From the NCBI GenBank assembly GCA_002898615.1, contig BEIB01000034.1:1-9665 (forward strand): DNA of 9,665 nucleotides, written 5' to 3'. Positions 5,803 to 9,665 of this stretch are shown here, in pieces. The notes beneath the pieces were generated by a model. That model was not told the DNA's origin. It searched no databases and worked only from the letters and a program-made list of their open reading frames with translations. Origin of the DNA: a bacterium HR25. GTDB taxonomy: Bacteria > Chloroflexota > Dehalococcoidia > SM23-28-2 > HRbin24. Each line of letters begins with the position of its first letter. Position 1 is the first letter of the stretch. The position numbers and the translations under genes are program-made.

Positions 5803-6735
5803 ATGGGGACGCCATATGCCTACTTCCGGCGGCAGTTTATGCCGTTATCGGAGGCCAAGATCGGCATCATGACCCACGCCCTCCATTACGGCACCGCCGT
5901 ATTCGAGGGCATCCGCGGCAACTGGAACGAGGAGGAGCGCCAGATATACCTCTTCCGTATGCCGGAGCACTACCGTCGCCTCCGCCAGAGCTGCCGCATC
6001 ATGATGATCGATTTCCCCTACACCGACGAAGAGCTTCACTCCATCACCACCCGCCTGGTGGAGCTGAGCGGCTTCGAGGAGGACGTCTACGTCCGCCCCC
6101 TGGCCTACAAGAGCTCGGAGGCCCTGGGCGTCCGGCTGCACAACCTGGAGGACGACTTTCTGGTCTTCGTCACCCCCTTTGGCCCCTATCTGGACCTGGA
6201 GAAGGGGGCCCGTTGCTGCACCTCTAGCTGGCGCCGCGTGGAGGACACCGGGATACCGGCCCGGGGCAAGATCACCGGCATCTATGCCAACTCCGCCCTG
6301 GCCAAGACGGAGGCCAACCTCAGCGGCTTCGACGAGGCCATCATGCTGGACGAGCGGGGCCACGTCTCCGAGGGAAGCGGCGAGAACGTCTTCATCGTCA
6401 TGGACGGCGTCCTGGTGACCCCGCCCGTCTCCGATAATATCCTGGTGGGCATCACCCGCAACACCGTCATCACCCTGGCCAAAGAGGAGCTGGGGATCGA
6501 GACGGTGGAGCGTCCCATAGACCGCAGCGAGCTCTATGTGGCCGACGAGTGCTTCCTCACCGGCACGGCCGCCCACCTCACGCCGGTGGTGGAGCTGGAC
6601 CACCGGCCCATCGGCGATGGCAAGCGGGGGCCCATCACCGCCAAGCTGCAGGAGCTCTACTTCCAGGTCATCAGAGGGAAGCACCCCAAGTACGCCCACT
6701 GGTGCACGCCTTGCTATTCGAGGGTGAAGGCCTAG
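5803..6735 (+). CDS. ilvE: Branched-chain amino acid aminotransferase
   Basis: This fold IV PLP enzyme transfers amino groups between glutamate and the keto acids of leucine, isoleucine and valine. The 310-residue product shows HYGTAVFEGIRG (28-39), the catalytic lysine in GKITGIYANS (Lys156), the EGSGENVF segment (190-197) that helps bind PLP, VGITRNTVITLAKE (215-228) and FLTGTAAHLTPV (251-262). These match branched-chain aminotransferases better than D-amino-acid or aminodeoxychorismate enzymes, though members with broader specificity exist. An upstream in-frame ATG at 5758 would add 15 residues, but it overlaps the predicted -10 box and is poor family sequence. GGGAGG lies 11 nt before the chosen ATG. 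The C terminus carries an unusual CTPC motif (Cys301, Cys304). It is the first gene of the rightward operon and overlaps the next gene. Confidence 0.93.
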   Translation: MGTPYAYFRRQFMPLSEAKIGIMTHALHYGTAVFEGIRGNWNEEERQIYLFRMPEHYRRLRQSCRIMMIDFPYTDEELHSITTRLVELSGFEEDVYVRPLAYKSSEALGVRLHNLEDDFLVFVTPFGPYLDLEKGARCCTSSWRRVEDTGIPARGKITGIYANSALAKTEANLSGFDEAIMLDERGHVSEGSGENVFIVMDGVLVTPPVSDNILVGITRNTVITLAKEELGIETVERPIDRSELYVADECFLTGTAAHLTPVVELDHRPIGDGKRGPITAKLQELYFQVIRGKHPKYAHWCTPCYSRVKA

Positions 6736-7634
6736 AGGCGAGCATAGAGCGTCCCCCCGCTCTGACGGGCACCCTGGTAGGGGGAGGCCTGGCGGCGGCG
6801 TCCCTGGGCCTGGCCCTGGCTGTGGCCCTTCAGGCCAGCCGCTGGCCCATATCCCTGGAGGCGTTCCTGGGCTATGCGGCAGCGGCGGCCCTGGCGGCGG
6901 TGGCCGCCCTCTTCGCCTTCTGGGCCTACGCCTCCTATACCCTGCGCTACGTCCTGGCCCCGCAGGGTCTGGCCGTGCGCTTCGGTCTCACCTGGCACGT
7001 GGTCCCCTGGCCGTCCATCAGGGAAGTGGCCAAGGGGAGGCCGGAGCTGCGGCTGGACGGCCTTCGCTGGTGGGGCCTCTGCGTAGGCCGGGCCGAGGAC
7101 GAGGGCCGCAGGCCCCTCCTCGCCTTCGCCACCAGATGCTCCCCGGAGAGGCTGGTCCTGGTGCGGGCGGCCAGGGCCACCTATCTCCTCTCGCCCCGCG
7201 ACCCGGAGCGGTTCCTGGCGGAGGTGGCCCGGTTCCTGCAGCGGCGCTCCCGTGCCGGCCAGCCCGCCCGCGAGCACCTGCGCCGGCCCTGGCTGGCGGC
7301 CCACCCCATCTGGGGGGACCGCGTCGCCCAGGGGCTGTTGCTGCTGGGGGCCGCCCTGAGCGCCGCCACCTTCGCCTACGTATTCGCCGTCTACGCTGGC
7401 CTCCCCGACGCCGTCAGCCTCCGCCTCTCCCTCCAGGGGGAGCCTGAGCTGGTGCCCAAGCGGGAGATGTTGGAGCTTCCCTTCACTGGCCTGGCCCTCC
7501 TGGGCCTGAGCACGGTGGCCGGGCTGGCCCTCCACTACCGGGAGCGAGCGGCTGCCTACCTCCTCTTCACCGGGGGAGCCCTCCTGCAGCCCCTCTTCCT
7601 GGCCGCCGCCGCCCTGGCGGTGGTCGGGGCGTAG
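6702..7634 (+). CDS. Multi-pass membrane protein with bacterial PH-like domain
   Basis: No specific function is recognised. The roughly 310-residue product has two hydrophobic helices near residues 24-44 and 53-76, then a soluble region (about 80-180) with YVLAPQGLAVRFG, HVVPWPSIREV and TYLLSPRDPERFLAEV, a pattern typical of bacterial PH-like domains in membrane proteins. Two or three more hydrophobic helices follow (about 209-232, 260-278, 283-307). Between them, AGLPDAVSLRLSLQGEPELVPK resembles the DUF1648-type loop, with a P-D and a later G-E-P; this likeness is from memory only. The start is uncertain: no ATG is available, GTG 6702 or TTG 6711 both lie inside ilvE, and neither has a clear ribosome binding site, so translation may depend on ilvE. 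Ten bp separate it from the lipoprotein gene. Membrane location is well supported. Confidence 0.75.
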   Translation: MHALLFEGEGLEASIERPPALTGTLVGGGLAAASLGLALAVALQASRWPISLEAFLGYAAAAALAAVAALFAFWAYASYTLRYVLAPQGLAVRFGLTWHVVPWPSIREVAKGRPELRLDGLRWWGLCVGRAEDEGRRPLLAFATRCSPERLVLVRAARATYLLSPRDPERFLAEVARFLQRRSRAGQPAREHLRRPWLAAHPIWGDRVAQGLLLLGAALSAATFAYVFAVYAGLPDAVSLRLSLQGEPELVPKREMLELPFTGLALLGLSTVAGLALHYRERAAAYLLFTGGALLQPLFLAAAALAVVGA

Positions 7635-7644
7635 GGAGGGGGCC

Positions 7645-8421
7645 ATGCGTCCGCTGTTGTGCTGGCTGCTGGCGCCCCTGCTCCTCCTGGCTGCCTGTGG
7701 TGGCGGCGGGAGCGGTGGCGGCCTCTACGTGGCCCTGGGCGATTCCCTGACCGAGGGGGTGGGCGCCACCGATCCCGCCAGCAGGAGCTTCGTGGCGCTG
7801 GTCCATTCCGCCCTGGGCGACGACGTCGAGCTGCTGAACCTGGGCCACGCCGGCGATACCAGCAGCGACCTGATCAACCACGGCCACCTGGACGAGGCCG
7901 TCAGCGCCCTGGAGATGGCCGGCCAGCGGCAGGAGCGACGCCTGGTGACCATCACCATAGGGGGCAATGACCTTCTGAACCTCTATTCCCAGTTCGTCAT
8001 CACCGGGCGCTGCCCCACCCTGGAGTCCCTCGCCCAGCGCAGCGAGTGCCGGAGCAGCCTGTCGGAGGCGCGCCAACGGCTGGAGGCCAATCTGGACACC
8101 ATCCTGGGACGGCTACGGCAGGCTGCCCCTGATGCCGTCATCGTCGTCGTCACCCTGTACGACCCCTTCGGCGAGCGATTGGACCCTGGCACCCGGGCGC
8201 TGGTGGAGATGGCGCTGGAGGGAGGCTCCGGCTCCCCCATCGGGGACGGGATCAATGACATCCTGCGGGCCAAGGCCCAGGCCCATAACGCCCGGGTGGC
8301 GGACCTCTATCAGGCGTTTCAGGGCCGCAGCGGCCTCATCAGCGGCGACCTCATCCATCCCAACGACCAGGGCTACCGCGTCATCGCCGATACCGTCCTC
8401 CCGCTCCTGGAGTCCCGCTGA
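7645..8421 (+). CDS. SGNH/GDSL-family lipoprotein hydrolase
   Basis: This is a predicted extracytoplasmic esterase or lipase-like enzyme anchored to the membrane. The 258-residue product starts with a lipoprotein signal peptide: MRPLL, a hydrophobic run, and the lipobox LLAAC with Cys18 as the lipidated residue, followed by a glycine/serine-rich linker. SGNH blocks are all present: GDSL with nucleophile Ser34, a glycine in the [11 protein letters not shown] block, GGND with Asn108, and the SGDLIHPND block with Asp235 and His238. The enzyme should therefore be active. Cys123 and Cys135 could form a disulfide. The ATG has GGGAGG with 5-nt spacing, beginning in the stop codon of the preceding gene. 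It ends 2 bp before the flavoprotein gene. Substrate is unknown; lysophospholipase, acyl-esterase and polysaccharide deacetylase roles are all possible. Confidence 0.92.
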   Translation: MRPLLCWLLAPLLLLAACGGGGSGGGLYVALGDSLTEGVGATDPASRSFVALVHSALGDDVELLNLGHAGDTSSDLINHGHLDEAVSALEMAGQRQERRLVTITIGGNDLLNLYSQFVITGRCPTLESLAQRSECRSSLSEARQRLEANLDTILGRLRQAAPDAVIVVVTLYDPFGERLDPGTRALVEMALEGGSGSPIGDGINDILRAKAQAHNARVADLYQAFQGRSGLISGDLIHPNDQGYRVIADTVLPLLESR

Positions 8422-8423
8422 CC

Positions 8424-9614
8424 ATGACCGGCTACGATGTGGTGGTGGTGGGCGCCGGGCCGGCCGGCAGTACCGCCGCCTGGCTCCTGGCCAGGGCGGG
8501 CGCACGGGTCCTCCTGCTGGACAGAGCCTCCTTCCCCAGGGACAAGCCCTGCGGCGGCGGCGTCACCCTGCGGGCCGCCTCTCTCCAGGAGGTGGACATC
8601 TCGCCCGTGGTGGAGCGGACGGTCTTCGGCGCTCGCTTCTCCCTGCGCCTGGGCCCCCACTTCGACCGCTGGCATCCCCTGCCGCTCACCTACATGACCC
8701 AGCGGCGGCGGCTGGACGCCTTTCTGGCGGAGCAGGCGGCCGTCGCTGGCGCCCACTTCCATCCCGGGGAGCCCGCGACCGGGCTGGAGGTGGAGGGCGG
8801 CGGGGCCACGGTGCGCACGCCGCGGGACGCCTATCGGGCCGGGGTGGTCATCGGCGCCGACGGTGCCAATGGCCTGACCTCCCGCCTCCTGGGGGCCCGC
8901 CAGACCTACGCCGAGGCGGTGGCCCTGGAGGGTAACGTCCCCCTCCCGGACGCCGCCCTCGAGGAGTGGCGGGAGCTGGTGGGCCTGGACCTGGGCTACC
9001 TGGCCGGCGGCTACGGCTGGGTCTTCCCCAAGGACGACCACCTGAACGTGGGCGTCGGCGCCTGGAAGTACGCCGCCGCCACCCTTCGCCCTAAGCTGGT
9101 GGAGCTCTGCCAGCGCTACGGCCTTCCTGCCCATCGCCTATGGGGCCTGCGCGGCCATCACCTCCCCCTACGGCGTCCCTCGTCGCCCCTGCAGCGGGGC
9201 CCCCTCCTCCTGGTGGGTGACGCCGCTGGCCTGGTGGACCCCCTCTCCGGAGAGGGCATCCACATGGCCTTCCGCAGCGCCCGCCTGGCCAGCGAGGCCG
9301 TCCTGCGCTACCTGGAGGGTGCCGCCGGAGACCTTTCGCCCTACGAGCGGGCAGTAGAGCGCCTCATAGCGCCGGAGCTGGCCGCCTCCTGGCATCTCCA
9401 CGAGCTCTTCCACTTCGCGCCGCCGCCCTACGTGGCGGCCCTGCGCCGCAGTCACCACTTCTGGCGACTCTTCTGCCACCTGATCCGGGGCGAGGCTACT
9501 TACCAGGGGCTGCTGCGTCTCCTGGGGCCGCTACGGCCTCTGGTGGGCTTCTACAGCCGCTGGGCGCGCTCCCTGCGCGAGCGTCGGCTCAGGAGCGTCC
9601 TGGGCAACCTCTGA
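8424..9614 (+). CDS. Geranylgeranyl reductase family FAD-dependent oxidoreductase
   Basis: The 396-residue product is a flavoprotein of the geranylgeranyl reductase group, which in other organisms saturates isoprenoid chains of lipids, chlorophyll or quinones. It shows the FAD-binding [17 protein letters not shown] (GxGxxG at 10-15), the [11 protein letters not shown] segment (Cys43) characteristic of this family, an arginine-rich QRRRLDAFL stretch, GADGANG (144-150), the YGWVFPK motif (197-203), and the second FAD motif [16 protein letters not shown] (264-279). Related electron-transfer flavoprotein:quinone oxidoreductases and aromatic hydroxylases share the FAD motifs but not the [12 protein letters not shown] pair. 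It begins 2 bp after the lipoprotein gene stop, with only a weak GGAG 11 nt upstream, so translational coupling is likely. The isoprenoid substrate is not known. Confidence 0.9.
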   Translation: MTGYDVVVVGAGPAGSTAAWLLARAGARVLLLDRASFPRDKPCGGGVTLRAASLQEVDISPVVERTVFGARFSLRLGPHFDRWHPLPLTYMTQRRRLDAFLAEQAAVAGAHFHPGEPATGLEVEGGGATVRTPRDAYRAGVVIGADGANGLTSRLLGARQTYAEAVALEGNVPLPDAALEEWRELVGLDLGYLAGGYGWVFPKDDHLNVGVGAWKYAAATLRPKLVELCQRYGLPAHRLWGLRGHHLPLRRPSSPLQRGPLLLVGDAAGLVDPLSGEGIHMAFRSARLASEAVLRYLEGAAGDLSPYERAVERLIAPELAASWHLHELFHFAPPPYVAALRRSHHFWRLFCHLIRGEATYQGLLRLLGPLRPLVGFYSRWARSLRERRLRSVLGNL

Positions 9615-9630
9615 CGCCCGGCGCCCCTCT

Positions 9631-9648
9631 GCTGTCGAAGGAGACAGC
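9631..9648 (+). promoter_or_regulatory. Hairpin presenting a ribosome binding site in its loop
   Basis: GCTGTC (9631-9636) pairs exactly with GACAGC (9643-9648), and the 6-nt loop GAAGGA contains most of the AAGGAG ribosome binding site (9638-9643) of the next gene. If the stem forms in the mRNA, the binding site is mostly displayed in the loop, its last G in the stem. The stem is short, so the effect may be slight. Confidence 0.35.
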
Positions 9649-9649
9649 C

Positions 9650-9665
9650 ATGGCCAGCGTCATCC
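9650..9665 (+). CDS. Start of a further gene (first five codons)
   Basis: An ATG at 9650 is preceded by AAGGAG with 6-nt spacing, 35 bp after the reductase gene on the same strand. The visible codons read MASVI. This is too little to assign a family, but the ribosome binding site and position make it a likely next member of the operon. Confidence 0.55.

Noticed and set aside
5845..6699. Minus-strand open frame opposite ilvE
   Set aside because: IlvE on the plus strand has every expected motif. The antisense frame lacks a plausible start context and has no family resemblance.
1..9665. Mobile element, CRISPR array, toxin-antitoxin or defence gene cluster
   Set aside because: No transposase, integrase, nuclease, repeat-spacer array or terminal inverted repeats were seen. 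All sizeable genes match metabolic, membrane or lipid-related families, with uniform base composition.

Overview
The window is compact, GC-rich bacterial chromosome. Genes are packed with gaps of a few bases or short overlaps, GTG and possibly TTG starts occur, and purine-rich ribosome binding sites are common. Every gene looks like housekeeping or ordinary accessory metabolism. I see no transposase, integrase, phage gene, CRISPR array, tRNA or rRNA. The split glycine decarboxylase (two P-protein subunits), the very high GC and the mix of neighbours would fit Chloroflexota or another deep-branching, possibly thermophilic lineage. That placement is a guess from style, not a demonstrated assignment.

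The window divides at about 5666-5757, where two divergent sigma70-type promoters sit almost back to back around a perfect 8-bp inverted repeat. To the left, on the minus strand, runs an operon in the order metallo-beta-lactamase-fold hydrolase, gcvT, gcvH, gcvPA, gcvPB. After a 126-bp gap comes the start of a class V aminotransferase that leaves the window at base 1. The T, H and P (alpha/beta) proteins are the glycine cleavage system, which turns glycine plus tetrahydrofolate into CO2, ammonia and methylene-tetrahydrofolate. The aminotransferase resembles the alanine/serine-glyoxylate group and could supply glycine from glyoxylate. The fourth component, dihydrolipoamide dehydrogenase (L protein), is not in the window.

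To the right, on the plus strand, runs a second likely operon: branched-chain amino acid aminotransferase (ilvE), a multi-pass membrane protein with a bacterial PH-like domain, an SGNH/GDSL lipoprotein hydrolase, a geranylgeranyl-reductase-family flavoprotein, and the first five codons of a further gene with a strong ribosome binding site. The last three recognisable products all point to the membrane or lipids, but no pathway can be assigned from sequence alone.

No clearly new biological system is visible. The points most worth a second look are the palindrome shared by the two divergent promoters, the hydrolase leading the glycine cleavage operon, the PH-domain membrane protein, the lipoprotein esterase/isoprenoid reductase pair, and a CxxC motif at the C terminus of IlvE.
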